Counted from the stretch's first letter, positions 51,064 to 60,025 are shown. The stretch is 64,000 nucleotides of DNA from Culturomica massiliensis (GCF_900091655.1 NZ_LT594621.1:2170001-2234000); one strand, 5' to 3'. Numbers and translations are program-made. The notes: generated from the letters alone by a model not told the origin.

Positions 51064-52572
51064 ATGAAATTACATTTGACACTCATCGGATTATTGGCCC
51101 TGCTGCTATTATCAGGTTGCGGCAAAACGGAATTATTGCCATCCGAAGATGATCCGGGATTTACTCCGGTTCCTGATGCAGATATACCTGAAGGGTATTT
51201 TGTCGTAACTTTTTCCGGATTTTCTCCGGATAGCCGGGCTGCCATCAACGACACCACCTACAGAGTACAATCTTTGCGCTATATTTTATACAAATCTACC
51301 GGAGAATTTGTCAAGGAACGCCTGGTGTTCTCAAAAAACGGTACAAGTACCCAATGGCCTCTTGCCGCCCAAAAAGACACACTGCCCAAAGGGTCATACC
51401 GGGCTGTTTTTTTAGGGAATACTGAAAAAACGCAATTCCCTTATGCCACCTCTTCTGCTGCAGTAAACTACAATGATATATTACTGAATTATACCACCAC
51501 CTACAGCAATGCCCGGATAGCCTTACCCAATGCCGAATTCCGAAATAATTCCGAATATTATTGGGCAAATGTTACTTTTTCAGATGTTTCACCGACGCCC
51601 TATATTCTATTGCAAAGAATCATCGGGATGATGAATGTACACCGGAATGTCGTAGACGCACAGGATGCTTTAAACAAACTGGTCAATAACATCGTTACCC
51701 AAATCGGGTATAAAAATATCATTCAAAATACAGCCCAGGGACTATTGACAACAGAAATAAAAAATATCGTCGGAAGCAGAGTCGACGGAATTACGATCGG
51801 CCTGCTCGGAGGTATCGATGCCATTGTCAATCCGATTGTTGCCAATCTGATACAACCGGTTACGGATACGCTGTACAACCGTCTCCTAAAACAACTGGTC
51901 AATCAGATCGGTACGACCCTGGGAGCCAATGAGAATCAAAACGGTCTGTTAGGAGTTTTGGGAGAACTGCTCAATCCCTGGGAATTCAGCCAGGCACATA
52001 CGGCCATTGTCACAATCAACGATTTCCCCAAAACCATCGATTTCAACCTGAACGTAACAGACAAATACACCGGACTCCACAACTTCCGCTACGATTTTGT
52101 CAACAACACCTTCTTTGCTCAAAAATGCTTGTATATTAAAGGTTTTTCCAACTTATTCGATATACGAAAAATCAATGTAATAAAAAAAGGCTTGTTGAGT
52201 GGAGTCGTATTCGACGGAATTGTAGACAGTCCGCTTTTATTAAACGGAGCATTTATCGATATCAACGATCCGCTATCCTATAATGTTCCTGCCAATCGCC
52301 GTTACAAGGCCGACTATTCGCTTTTGGATCTGGGCTTGAAGTCATATACACAACAAACCGACGGTAACCATTCACTCAGTGTCACCGTCCAACTTACGGA
52401 AATTGCTAACATTAACGGTATATTAGGAGGATTACCCATACTCAATACGATTTTAAATCTCGTTCTCAGCCCGATTAAAAATATTACCATCTCCGTTCCG
52501 CTTAACCTTCCGTTACTCGGCGTTGATAATTTAAAACTCAGCGGAGGATGGAGTACCCCCACATCGTATTAA
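51064..52572 (+). CDS. Large fimbrial accessory/tip lipoprotein candidate
   Basis: The ATG at 51064 opens a signal with lipobox LLSGC; the protein has 502 residues. The N-terminal half resembles fimbrillin lipoproteins (YFVVTFSGFSPDSRA, YRAVFLGNTEKT). A central stretch of about 110 residues (near 215-325) is unusually rich in Ile, Leu, Asn and Gly and predicted helical, with LVNNIVTQIG and LLKQLVNQIGTTLG. That is not seen in the smaller subunits and could be an insert or a self-association segment. A second glycine/isoleucine-rich stretch precedes the C-terminus. It follows the previous gene by 17 bases. Confidence 0.6.
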   Translation: MKLHLTLIGLLALLLLSGCGKTELLPSEDDPGFTPVPDADIPEGYFVVTFSGFSPDSRAAINDTTYRVQSLRYILYKSTGEFVKERLVFSKNGTSTQWPLAAQKDTLPKGSYRAVFLGNTEKTQFPYATSSAAVNYNDILLNYTTTYSNARIALPNAEFRNNSEYYWANVTFSDVSPTPYILLQRIIGMMNVHRNVVDAQDALNKLVNNIVTQIGYKNIIQNTAQGLLTTEIKNIVGSRVDGITIGLLGGIDAIVNPIVANLIQPVTDTLYNRLLKQLVNQIGTTLGANENQNGLLGVLGELLNPWEFSQAHTAIVTINDFPKTIDFNLNVTDKYTGLHNFRYDFVNNTFFAQKCLYIKGFSNLFDIRKINVIKKGLLSGVVFDGIVDSPLLLNGAFIDINDPLSYNVPANRRYKADYSLLDLGLKSYTQQTDGNHSLSVTVQLTEIANINGILGGLPILNTILNLVLSPIKNITISVPLNLPLLGVDNLKLSGGWSTPTSY

Positions 52573-52618
52573 AAGGGGACATTCTGGAAAATAAACGGTT
52601 CATAAACTAAAAAACAAC

Positions 52619-53155
52619 ATGAAAAAGATACTCGTGTTACTGTTCTGCTTCACTTCGGGAATGATTTACGGTCAGAAATGGGCCGTAAAGACCAATGCAG
52701 CCTATTGGGCTACAACTACCCTGAATATCGGCGGAGAAATGGCACTCGCGCCCCGGCAGACTCTCGATTTAACAGCGACCTACAATCCTTTCCGCTTTAG
52801 CGATAACAAAAAGATCATGCATTGGGCAGTACAACCCGAATGGCGTTACTGGACCTGCCGGCGTTTTATGGGACATTTCATCGGCATACATGCCCATGGA
52901 GGAAAATACAACGGAGGTTTGGAAAAATACCGCTATGAAGGTTGGTTTGCAGGCGGCGGTATATCATACGGCTATCAATGGATCATCGGAAAACACTGGA
53001 ATCTGGAAACAGAAATCGGCGTCGGATATGCATATCTGGACTACGATAAATACCTACGGAACCGCTGCGGACGGTTTATCGATTCAGGACACCGTAATTA
53101 TTGGGGACCGACCAAATTAAGTATCAGTTTTATGTACCTTTTTAAAGCCAGATAA
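52619..53155 (+). CDS. DUF3575 outer-membrane protein
   Basis: The 178-residue protein has a signal peptide ending YGQKWAVKTN, and the family pattern NAAYWATTTLNIGGE and LTATYNPF, with a beta-barrel-like alternation to SISFMYLF at the end. DUF3575 genes accompany fimbrial operons in Bacteroidales, usually next to DUF3868 genes, as here. The pair probably form an outer-membrane assembly or anchoring unit. It is two bases upstream of the DUF3868 gene. Confidence 0.85.
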   Translation: MKKILVLLFCFTSGMIYGQKWAVKTNAAYWATTTLNIGGEMALAPRQTLDLTATYNPFRFSDNKKIMHWAVQPEWRYWTCRRFMGHFIGIHAHGGKYNGGLEKYRYEGWFAGGGISYGYQWIIGKHWNLETEIGVGYAYLDYDKYLRNRCGRFIDSGHRNYWGPTKLSISFMYLFKAR

Positions 53156-53156
53156 A

Positions 53157-54257
53157 ATGAACAGGTTTATAACTGTATGTTTCGGAATTATATGCATTAT
53201 GTCTTTATGCAGTGCTGCACGTTTAACCGACAAACATCCGGGAGTGACTGTCTCACCCCAAAAATTGCAGCTATTCGTCGATCAGCAAACCGATCCATAT
53301 ACGATTAAGATCGCTTATACTCTGCATATCCCGCCACATTATATTCATTCTTGCGCCCGGCTGATATACAGGCCCTATTTTCTGACACCCGGACACCGTT
53401 ATGACTTACCTACACTCGTCATTAGCGGTCGCGAAAATATCCGGCAAGAGAAAAGACTGGAAGAATTAAACGGTAACTACCGGGAGATTCCGAATGCCAT
53501 TTATCTAAAAGCGGAGAAAGACAGTATGCAAATAGAACTATCGGACACTATTCCCTTTCAAGTGTGGATGGCACAGTCAAAATTACAGGCAGATATTATT
53601 TTAGAGGCCTGCGACCGGGAAAAAGAAACTGCAACCCTCATCCTGGCAGATGGAGCTATCTGGTTTCCCGAAGGCCCCGGTCCGGAATTAGTTAGTACGC
53701 CTGAAGCCATTCAATACACCAAAGATACCATAACAACGGAGAAAGTGGCTGTATTTAAATTTTACTATCCGCTTGCTCAGGATTTTTACGCTCCGGAATA
53801 TGTCGGCAATGTAGAACGTATGCAAGCTATGAAAGATCTGATAAATTCACTCCGGAACAATCCGGATATGAAATTAAATAAAATCGTTATTACCGGAAGC
53901 AGCTCACCTATCGGCAATATGAATTTCAATGCCTGGCTGGCCGGTCAAAGAGCCCTATCGATCAAACAACAATTAGAGGAAAGTAAATTACTCCCACCTG
54001 AACACATTGTCGTCAACATGATAAATGAAGACTGGACAGGCCTGCGTAAATTGGTCAGTGATTCCGATCTCCCGGACAAAACAACAATTCTCCGGATTAT
54101 AAACCGGAATTACAATGACGCCGAACGCAACAGATTGTTGCAGGCATTACCTCAATATAAATACATCCGGCTAAATATGTACCCGGACCTGCAAAAAGTA
54201 ACCTGTATATTTTATTACACCCAACGCCAAGAGGAAACTAAAATTGTTCCTCAATAA
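53157..54257 (+). CDS. DUF3868 protein with OmpA-like C-terminus
   Basis: The 366-residue protein has a signal peptide, an N-terminal DUF3868-type beta domain (LQLFVDQQTDPYTIKIAYTL, VYRPYF-like and PLVISGR-like segments) and a C-terminal OmpA-like region. That region shows KIVITGSSSPIGNMNFNAWL and LAGQRALSIKQQL, the peptidoglycan-binding fold. Together with DUF3575 this suggests an outer-membrane complex serving the fimbriae. It is the last gene of the operon and is followed by a terminator at 54289. Confidence 0.82.
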   Translation: MNRFITVCFGIICIMSLCSAARLTDKHPGVTVSPQKLQLFVDQQTDPYTIKIAYTLHIPPHYIHSCARLIYRPYFLTPGHRYDLPTLVISGRENIRQEKRLEELNGNYREIPNAIYLKAEKDSMQIELSDTIPFQVWMAQSKLQADIILEACDREKETATLILADGAIWFPEGPGPELVSTPEAIQYTKDTITTEKVAVFKFYYPLAQDFYAPEYVGNVERMQAMKDLINSLRNNPDMKLNKIVITGSSSPIGNMNFNAWLAGQRALSIKQQLEESKLLPPEHIVVNMINEDWTGLRKLVSDSDLPDKTTILRIINRNYNDAERNRLLQALPQYKYIRLNMYPDLQKVTCIFYYTQRQEETKIVPQ

Positions 54258-54288
54258 TTACCACTTTAAATTGTTTATTTTCTGCCAT

Positions 54289-54330
54289 AAAAAGTATCTG
54301 ATGTGTCTCATAACATATCAAATACTTTTT
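54289..54330 (+). terminator. Terminator of the fimbrial operon
   Basis: AAAAAGTAT-C-TGATGTG (54289-54305) pairs with CATATCA-AATACTTTTT (54314-54330) with one bulge and one mismatch, and the T-run continues to TTTTTTTG. It lies 30 bases after the last fimbrial gene. Confidence 0.75.
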
Positions 54331-54620
54331 TTGTATCTAGTAAAATCATCTTTCTCTACACGATCAACCGATTAGTCCATATATCTCTCTTTCAGAAGCG
54401 TAAAGCACATTATCAATTCCAATAATCTTCCTTTAAAAACAACATAACATATATATATTATACTAAAATAAGAAGATTATATTTGCAAATAGACTTAGTT
54501 ATTTTAATTTTGCATAATGTAATCAATATTAAAAATAAGAAAAAGAAACAGAAATAGAATAAATATTAAATATAAAAATTAAAGAGTTAAAACTTTTTGT
54601 TTATAATCTAGTATCGTAAA
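54331..54620. other. AT-rich gene-free stretch
   Basis: I see no gene, tRNA or promoter here. Base composition is extreme in A and T (for example around 54430-54600), suggesting recently acquired or decaying DNA leading into the structured element. Confidence 0.4.
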
Positions 54621-54727
54621 ATCGCCAATTTTTTTTCTCTGCCAGATGATTTAACAAAATAGTTTAACTCCCCTATGGGGCGTGAACTATTGAATCTATG
54701 AGCGGGCAGAGACTGGTGTTTGGCGAT
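54621..54727. ncRNA. Self-complementary element, possible structured RNA
   Basis: Nested complementary arms fold this 107-base stretch. The outer arms are ATCGCCAA (54621-54628) and TTGGCGAT (54720-54727). TCTCTGCC (54636-54643) pairs with GGCAGAGA (54705-54712), and an inner hairpin AGTTTA...CCCC-TAT-GGGG...TGAACT spans 54661-54688. Between the first two stems is a T-run. I match it to no RNA family I know. It could be a structured RNA, an element end, or a regulatory structure for the adjacent genes. Strand is undecided. Confidence 0.4.
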
Positions 54728-54811
54728 ACCTACGGTACTCGCGAAATAGAGGATATAATTCGCGCCCTTTGCACGTATTTCTCCAACTGAATTGATTTAT
54801 AGTAATGATTT

Positions 54812-55033
54812 TTATATAGGATTTTCGGGAAGGAAATCACGAGGAGAGCATTTGAATATCTTAGCTAAGGCATTTAAATGATTGTAATTATAACACCTAA
54901 GCCCTCGCTCGTACTTATTGATAAATGTACGCTCAAACCCAAGAGCATAAGATAAAGCTTCTTGTGTATATCCGTGCACTTCTCTCATTTTCTTCACCCG
55001 AGCAATTATGTCTAACTCTATCTTAGTTCTCAT
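54812..55033 (-). CDS. XRE-family helix-turn-helix regulator
   Basis: The 73-residue protein is almost entirely one helix-turn-helix of the Cro/C1 type: VKKMREVHGYTQEALSYALG, FERTFINKYERG and LNALAKIFKCSPRDFL. It has no other domain. Small XRE proteins of this kind usually repress their own neighbourhood. It sits between the self-complementary element and the IS30 insertion on an AT-rich stretch, so it is probably part of acquired DNA. Confidence 0.85.
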   Translation of the reverse strand: MRTKIELDIIARVKKMREVHGYTQEALSYALGFERTFINKYERGLRCYNYNHLNALAKIFKCSPRDFLPENPI

Positions 55034-55108
55034 AGTTATAAATTGAGTTACGAATGAAAAAATATTTTGTATACGATAGGTGGTGCAATTGTCCCATATT
55101 TTCTTGAG

Positions 55109-56251
55109 TTCAACTTATAAATGCAACTTTTTGGGTGCGGATAATAAGCAATAAAAACATTTATTTTTCAGAGAGGAAAGAGAGACAATGTCCCCCTTTC
55201 TCTCACTCTGAATGGATAAAGTTTGCTATCTTTGCTTTAATTGTCCGTCCAAAGAAAAAAAAGTTGCAGATGAGCAAACATATAACCGAGGAACAAAGGT
55301 ATGCAATTTCTATGATGTTGCAAATACCGATGAGCAAAAAAGCAATAGCGGAAGCTATCGGAGTAGATAAAAGCACTGTTTACAGGGAGATAAAGCGCAA
55401 TTGCGACGCCCGAAGTGGTAGCTATAGCATGGAGCTTGCCCAGCGAAAAGCAGACAGGCGCAAGCAGCAAAAACATCGCAAGGAAGTGCTTACACCGGCA
55501 ATGAGAAAACGGATAATAAAGCTGTTGAAGAAAGGATTCAGCCCGGAGCAGATTGTCGGCAGGAGCCGCTTGGAGGGAATTGCGATGGTATCTCACGAAA
55601 CGATATATCGCTGGATTTGGGAGGATAAGCGGCGGGGTGGCAAACTGCACAAATATCTTCGCAGACAAGGTCGCAGGTATGCCAAACGTGGTTCTAAAAA
55701 TGCAGGGCGAGGATTTATCCCAGGCAGGGTGGATATTGATGAGCGTCCCGAGATAGTGGAACTGAAGGAGAGATTTGGTGATTTAGAGATAGATACAATT
55801 ATTGGTAAGAACCACAAAGGTGCCATTCTTACCATTAACGACAGAGCAACAAGCAGGGTCTGGATACGCAAGTTGTCGGGAAAAGAAGCCATCCCGGTAG
55901 CTAAGATTGCAGTATGGGCACTGCGGAAAGTGAAAAACTTAATACACACAATTACGGCTGACAATGGAAAGGAGTTTGCAAAGCACGAGGAAATTGCGCA
56001 AAAATTGGAAATAAAATTCTATTTTTGCAAACCATACCACTCATGGGAACGTGGTGCCAATGAAAACACCAACGGGCTTATCAGGCAGTATATCCCAAAG
56101 GGTAAGGACTTTAGTGAAGTAACCAACAAACAGATTAAGTGGATTGAAAATAAACTCAATAATCGACCTCGTAAAAGACTTGGATACCTCACGCCAAACG
56201 AAAAATTTAAACAAATTATTAATCAGAATTCTGTTGCATTTGCAAGTTGAA
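55109..56251 (+). mobile_element. IS30-family insertion sequence
   Basis: Imperfect terminal inverted repeats bound the element: TTCAACTTATAAATGCAAC (55109-55127) on the left, and on the right the complement of TTCAACTTGCAAATGCAAC (56233-56251), differing at two positions. The 1143-bp interval contains one transposase gene, and the right repeat overlaps its stop codon. The exact ends may lie a few bases further out; a short target duplication cannot be read with certainty. Confidence 0.8.
55270..56250 (+). CDS. IS30-family transposase
   Basis: The 326-residue transposase (ATG at 55270) has an N-terminal helix-turn-helix with KKAIAEAIGVDKSTVYREIK and a second DNA-binding segment FSPEQIVGRSRLEG. 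The DDE catalytic core follows: D in LEIDTIIG, D in ITADNGKEF and E in WERGANENTNGLIR. The VSHETIYRWI and YIPKGKDF motifs are typical of IS30. All catalytic residues are present, so it could be active. An in-frame extension to 55135 crosses the left inverted repeat and is not needed. Confidence 0.93.
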   Translation: MSKHITEEQRYAISMMLQIPMSKKAIAEAIGVDKSTVYREIKRNCDARSGSYSMELAQRKADRRKQQKHRKEVLTPAMRKRIIKLLKKGFSPEQIVGRSRLEGIAMVSHETIYRWIWEDKRRGGKLHKYLRRQGRRYAKRGSKNAGRGFIPGRVDIDERPEIVELKERFGDLEIDTIIGKNHKGAILTINDRATSRVWIRKLSGKEAIPVAKIAVWALRKVKNLIHTITADNGKEFAKHEEIAQKLEIKFYFCKPYHSWERGANENTNGLIRQYIPKGKDFSEVTNKQIKWIENKLNNRPRKRLGYLTPNEKFKQIINQNSVAFAS

Positions 56252-56319
56252 TTCAGCTTTTAATTTATATGTAAAATTTAGATAACCAGAGATAAGATAT
56301 ACAATTAAAATATGATCAA

Positions 56320-56721
56320 ATGAGTAAATCAGAGCTTACGATATTTTCAGACTTGAATAATCTTCCGGAAGTTGAAGATTTCATTGAAAATCTGATTGAT
56401 AAATTCGGGATAGAGGAAAATTTACGGGTCAGAATAATGCTTCCGGTAATAGAAGCCGTAAACAATGCTATTTTATTCGGAAATAAAAAAGATTCAAAAA
56501 AAACGGTAAAATTGACGGCTGCTATGAATAACCGGGAAATGATCATAACAGTTGAAGATGAAGGAGAAGGATTTGATTTCAGTCACATTCCGAATCCCAC
56601 AACTCCTGAAAATTTAATGAAAACAACAGGCAGAGGTTTGTATCTGATGATGACTCTGACCGACAATTTGTTATTTACCCGAAACGGTGCAAAAGTAGAG
56701 ATGACATTCGTATTAAATTAA
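56320..56721 (+). CDS. RsbW-like ATP-binding regulator (anti-sigma/serine kinase type)
   Basis: The 133-residue protein is a single GHKL ATPase domain with N-box VIEAVNNAILFG, G1 EDEGEGFDFSHIPNP and G2 GRGLYLMM. This is the fold of RsbW/SpoIIAB-type serine kinases that act on anti-sigma antagonists, but no partner STAS-domain gene is adjacent. It follows the IS30 element and precedes a small membrane protein by 10 bases. A truncated, different member of the same family occurs at 28460. Confidence 0.85.
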   Translation: MSKSELTIFSDLNNLPEVEDFIENLIDKFGIEENLRVRIMLPVIEAVNNAILFGNKKDSKKTVKLTAAMNNREMIITVEDEGEGFDFSHIPNPTTPENLMKTTGRGLYLMMTLTDNLLFTRNGAKVEMTFVLN

Positions 56722-56731
56722 TATTCAAATT

Positions 56732-56980
56732 ATGAAAACAATATGTACAACAATTATCGCATTACTTCTAGGCATGGTCATCGGTTATCTTTACCGGGAC
56801 ATGTATATCGAAAATGAAACATGGAAAAAAGAACAACTTCAAGAAATTGAAGAATACAACAAATCTTTTGAAGACAAGGATAAAACTTTGGAAATAATCA
56901 ACTATAAAGAAGACGACTGGCTGGAAGTATGGCTGGAATATTTACAACAGCAGGAGTCCGAGCATTGCCATCCGGTATAA
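56732..56980 (+). CDS. Small membrane-anchored protein, 82 aa
   Basis: I do not recognise the protein. It begins with a hydrophobic segment (TICTTIIALLLGMVIGYLY) that could be a membrane anchor or uncleaved signal. An acidic, coiled-coil-like stretch (EEYNKSFEDKDKTLEIINY) and a short tail ending CHPV follow. The gene starts 10 bases after the RsbW-like gene, so they are likely cotranscribed and may work together at the membrane. Confidence 0.65.
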   Translation: MKTICTTIIALLLGMVIGYLYRDMYIENETWKKEQLQEIEEYNKSFEDKDKTLEIINYKEDDWLEVWLEYLQQQESEHCHPV

Positions 56981-57007
56981 CGAATATCGAAAAGATATAA
57001 ACAGAAA

Positions 57008-57037
57008 GGAAGTATCTAACAAGTTTCAGACACTTCC
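57008..57037 (+). terminator. Hairpin after the small membrane-protein gene
   Basis: GGAAGTATCT (57008-57017) and AGACACTTCC (57028-57037) pair with one mismatch and a 10-nt loop; the following TTCTCATTTG is only weakly T-rich. Confidence 0.5.
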
Positions 57038-57340
57038 TTCTCATTTGTATTCTCCGTTAGAGACAAGAATAAATAGACGATTCAACAAAGACGTATTCTT
57101 AATAACCATACTTTGCTTTTTATAAACACATTCTCCGCTATTCCCAAAAAACGAAAAAAGTGCTCTTTATATCCCCTATCTTGAAAAAAATCGGGACACA
57201 CATACATATTTCACATACCCCTGTTAATCAAGAAAGCAGCATACAACAAATATGAAAAATTATTCCAAATATCTACAATAAAAACTCTGTTCCGAGTCTG
57301 GCTTATTGTCCCCCAAAATTACCGGTTAAATTTTTTATAA
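57038..57340. other. Gene-free stretch before the DUF1848 gene end
   Basis: About 300 bases without a credible gene. The sequence is AT-rich with scattered stops in all frames. I see no inverted repeat or promoter of note. Confidence 0.35.
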
Positions 57341-58279
57341 TTAAAACAGAGAGAGTTGATCGGTCCGAAGACTTTTTACTTCGCGTTCTTTGACGATATC
57401 TCCTTCATTCAGCCGACCGATAAGCAAAGGAGATGTTTTATCGTGTTTTGCCGAATTACGCCGGGCTGTGGCATAATTTCCTTTGATAGCATAACAATAG
57501 ATACATCCGTTCAAACAGGTTTCATAAGTGCCGATATCTATACTTTCCACACAAGCACAAATATTACGCTGGTTTTTATCTTTACGGGCTATAATGGGGT
57601 ATCCCGTAATTTTTTCGACAAGCCTGTTATCCACACACAATCCGGCAGAAATTCCGAAAGCCGATAAATCGACTTTCGAGGTACAGGTTTCCAGGGTTAT
57701 CGCAGGATAAGCATCTATTGTCTCCCGGAATGAAACAGCCATTTGTCTGATTTCCTCAGACAATAAAGGACGTATATTGAATTTACCGACAGCAGACCGG
57801 ATGTGATGATAATGATCGATAAATCCGAGCATACATTTTTCAGTATGTTCTTTCAGCAATTCCGCTGTCTCTGCAAATTTTTCCCGGTGAAATTGCACCG
57901 TATAGATCCCGTTCGTTAAAATAGGATCATAACGCCAAATCACTCTTTCCCGGCCGATCTTATCGGCAAGCCGTTTAAATATTTCGATACGTTTATGAAA
58001 CCGGAGCAAATTATTCTCAAGCTCACTCCCGTAAGGATTCAAAGTAAACTGGAAATAGAATTTATAATCTTTCAATAATTCAAGATTATCGAGCATCGGA
58101 GCCGGATTCTTCGTCCAGAAAACAATACAATCCACCACAACTGGTGATAGATTAATCCGGCTGATCCGATGAACATCAAACGGATTAGGGACAAGTACAT
58201 ATCCTTCCTTTATCCGGTTAAAAAACCACGGTGAATAAAAGGCCGGAATATCGGTTCTTCGGCTGGCACTGATTATCAT
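57341..58279 (-). CDS. DUF1848 family protein
   Basis: The 312-residue protein matches DUF1848: start IISASRRTDIPAFYSPWF, VFWTKNPAPM near residue 54, FQFTLNPYG, and a C-terminal cysteine cluster CACVESIDIGTYETC followed by NGCIYCYA. The family is thought to bind an iron-sulfur cluster and is distantly like radical-SAM proteins, but its reaction is unknown. It is isolated, with long spacers on both sides. All typical blocks are intact. Confidence 0.85.
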   Translation of the reverse strand: MIISASRRTDIPAFYSPWFFNRIKEGYVLVPNPFDVHRISRINLSPVVVDCIVFWTKNPAPMLDNLELLKDYKFYFQFTLNPYGSELENNLLRFHKRIEIFKRLADKIGRERVIWRYDPILTNGIYTVQFHREKFAETAELLKEHTEKCMLGFIDHYHHIRSAVGKFNIRPLLSEEIRQMAVSFRETIDAYPAITLETCTSKVDLSAFGISAGLCVDNRLVEKITGYPIIARKDKNQRNICACVESIDIGTYETCLNGCIYCYAIKGNYATARRNSAKHDKTSPLLIGRLNEGDIVKEREVKSLRTDQLSLF

Positions 58280-58561
58280 AAAACGAATTTAGCAAAAAGC
58301 CGGGCATCACAACAGGATATGTTTATAAAAAATATAAAATAATCCGAAATGCCAGAATCAGATATACCCCGGACTCAATTCATCTGCAAACACCTCAATA
58401 ACAAAAAGATATCCTTAATTGTCAAGAATTTACAATTGTATTCAATCCTGTTTTCCGATATGCAATAACCTTATCCAATATATACTTGCCATTTCACGGT
58501 CAGTTATTTTACTACCACTCACCGTCAATAAAATAAGGCAAAAAGAGCATTTCCGCCATTA

Positions 58562-59647
58562 TTAAGCCAAAGAAAAACCGGATTTCAATTTTTCGATAAC
58601 TTCTTTTACACTACTTATCTTACTGGCCAGATAGGCATTTTTCCCCGCGAAAGCATACCCTTTCGCCATGTTTCCTTTCGCCGCATTATACAGGGCTTTG
58701 ATGATACAATAAGGACTTTTGGTATAATCGCATGTTTTTATACAATGAAACGGACATGAACGCGGTTTTTCTTTTCCTTCAGCCACCTTCCGGATAAATT
58801 CACCGTCAAAAGCACGTCCGGGCATACCCACCGGACTCTGGATAATACGAATATCCTTTTCTCCCGAATCAATATATACTTTCTTAAATTCAATGGAAGC
58901 ATCACATTCTTCGGTCGGGACAAAAACCGACCCCATCTGTATAGCCGAAGCCCCCAAGTGTATAAATTTTGCAATATCCTCCGGTGTAGATATCCCTCCG
59001 GCTGCAATAACCGGAATATTTTTTCTGCCGGCATAGGTTTTAGCGACTTCAACCACTTCAGGTATAAGATGTTCAAGCGAATAATGCTCGTCTTCAATCT
59101 GTTCGCTTTTAAAACCGAGATGTCCTCCAGCCTTAGGTCCCTCCACGACAAGCGCATCCGGAAGATAATGGTAATTGTTTTCCCATTTTTCACAAATCAC
59201 CTGTGCTGCCCGCGAAGAAGAAACAATAGGAACCAGCATCGTTTTACTGTCTTTATTCAGAAACGAGGGCAAATTGAGGGGAAGGCCGGCACCGGCAAAG
59301 ATAATATCCGCTTTTTCGGCAATAGCCGTCCGCACCATATCGGAAAAATTAGAAAGGGCAACCATAATATTAACTCCTATTATCCCCTGTGTTTTTTCCC
59401 GGGCTTTATGAATTTCCTCTTTCAGTCCCAAAATACATTTCTCCAGATAATTTCCCCCGAATTGCGGATAAAGTAACCCCAAGCCGGCAGCCGAAATAAC
59501 TCCGACCCCGCCTTCATTAGCAACTGCAGAGGCCAAACCGCTTAACGATACACCAACACCCATACCTCCTTGAATAATAGGTAATTTAATTTCATATTTA
59601 CCAATAAAAAATGATCTCATATCTACATAATCATTGAAATTTGACAT
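58562..59647 (-). CDS. Nitronate monooxygenase-like flavoprotein (copy 2)
   Basis: The 361-residue protein aligns over its full length with the product of 25276-26349. It shares IIQGGMGVGVSLSGLASAV, VEGPKAGGHLGF, IPVIAAGGIST and the cysteine patch CPFHCIKTCDYTKSPYC. Conserved FMN-site segments suggest both are active NMO/FabK-like flavoproteins. I take the ATG at 59647 because a purine-rich AAAAAAAGGGGAT lies just before it; the ATG at 59620 aligns with the start of copy 1. It is monocistronic next to DUF1848. Confidence 0.85.
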   Translation of the reverse strand: MSNFNDYVDMRSFFIGKYEIKLPIIQGGMGVGVSLSGLASAVANEGGVGVISAAGLGLLYPQFGGNYLEKCILGLKEEIHKAREKTQGIIGVNIMVALSNFSDMVRTAIAEKADIIFAGAGLPLNLPSFLNKDSKTMLVPIVSSSRAAQVICEKWENNYHYLPDALVVEGPKAGGHLGFKSEQIEDEHYSLEHLIPEVVEVAKTYAGRKNIPVIAAGGISTPEDIAKFIHLGASAIQMGSVFVPTEECDASIEFKKVYIDSGEKDIRIIQSPVGMPGRAFDGEFIRKVAEGKEKPRSCPFHCIKTCDYTKSPYCIIKALYNAAKGNMAKGYAFAGKNAYLASKISSVKEVIEKLKSGFSLA

Positions 59648-59967
59648 ATCCCCTTTTTTTAATTCATACCATGAACCTATCGGGGCATTTATTCGCCGAA
59701 CAAAGAAAGCTTATACCGGTCTAGTTCTACAATGAAAAGAATCAGAGCTAAAACTCCGAAAAAAATACACAGAAGAGAATGATCTGAATGAACTCACGTT
59801 GTTTATAGCGGTAAAGGTAGAAATATATTTACAATTTATATCCTCCGGAACCATAAAATCATTGTAAATATTAGATACCCATCCCCCCGTTTATAGCACT
59901 CCGGAAGATAGGATAGTCTCCCGAAAAGTGTGCAAATTTTTGCCTTTGGGCTATCTGCCGGAAAGAG
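59648..59967. other. Intergenic stretch before the tRNA-Ser terminator
   Basis: No gene is visible in these 320 bases. It must contain the promoter of the flavoprotein gene on the minus strand; the best -7 candidate there, TACCTTTA, has one mismatch and no -33 partner. The sequence is AT-rich. Confidence 0.35.
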
Positions 59968-60002
59968 AAAATCCCTGCCAATCATTGATTAGCAGGGATT
60001 TT
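59968..60002. terminator. Terminator after tRNA-Ser
   Basis: AAAATCCCTGC (59968-59978) and GCAGGGATTTT (59992-60002) form a perfect 11-bp stem with flanking A and T runs. It lies just past the 3' end of the minus-strand tRNA-Ser and could work in both directions. Confidence 0.75.
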
Positions 60003-60025
60003 TCTTGTTTTTGGCTTAACCTTCG

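Noticed and set aside
54621..54727. tmRNA, RNase P RNA, SRP RNA or a hammerhead ribozyme
   Set aside because: None of the conserved cores of these RNAs (tRNA-like ends, GAGGAAAGUC, GGAAG tetraloop region, CUGAUGA/GAAA) can be found in either strand.
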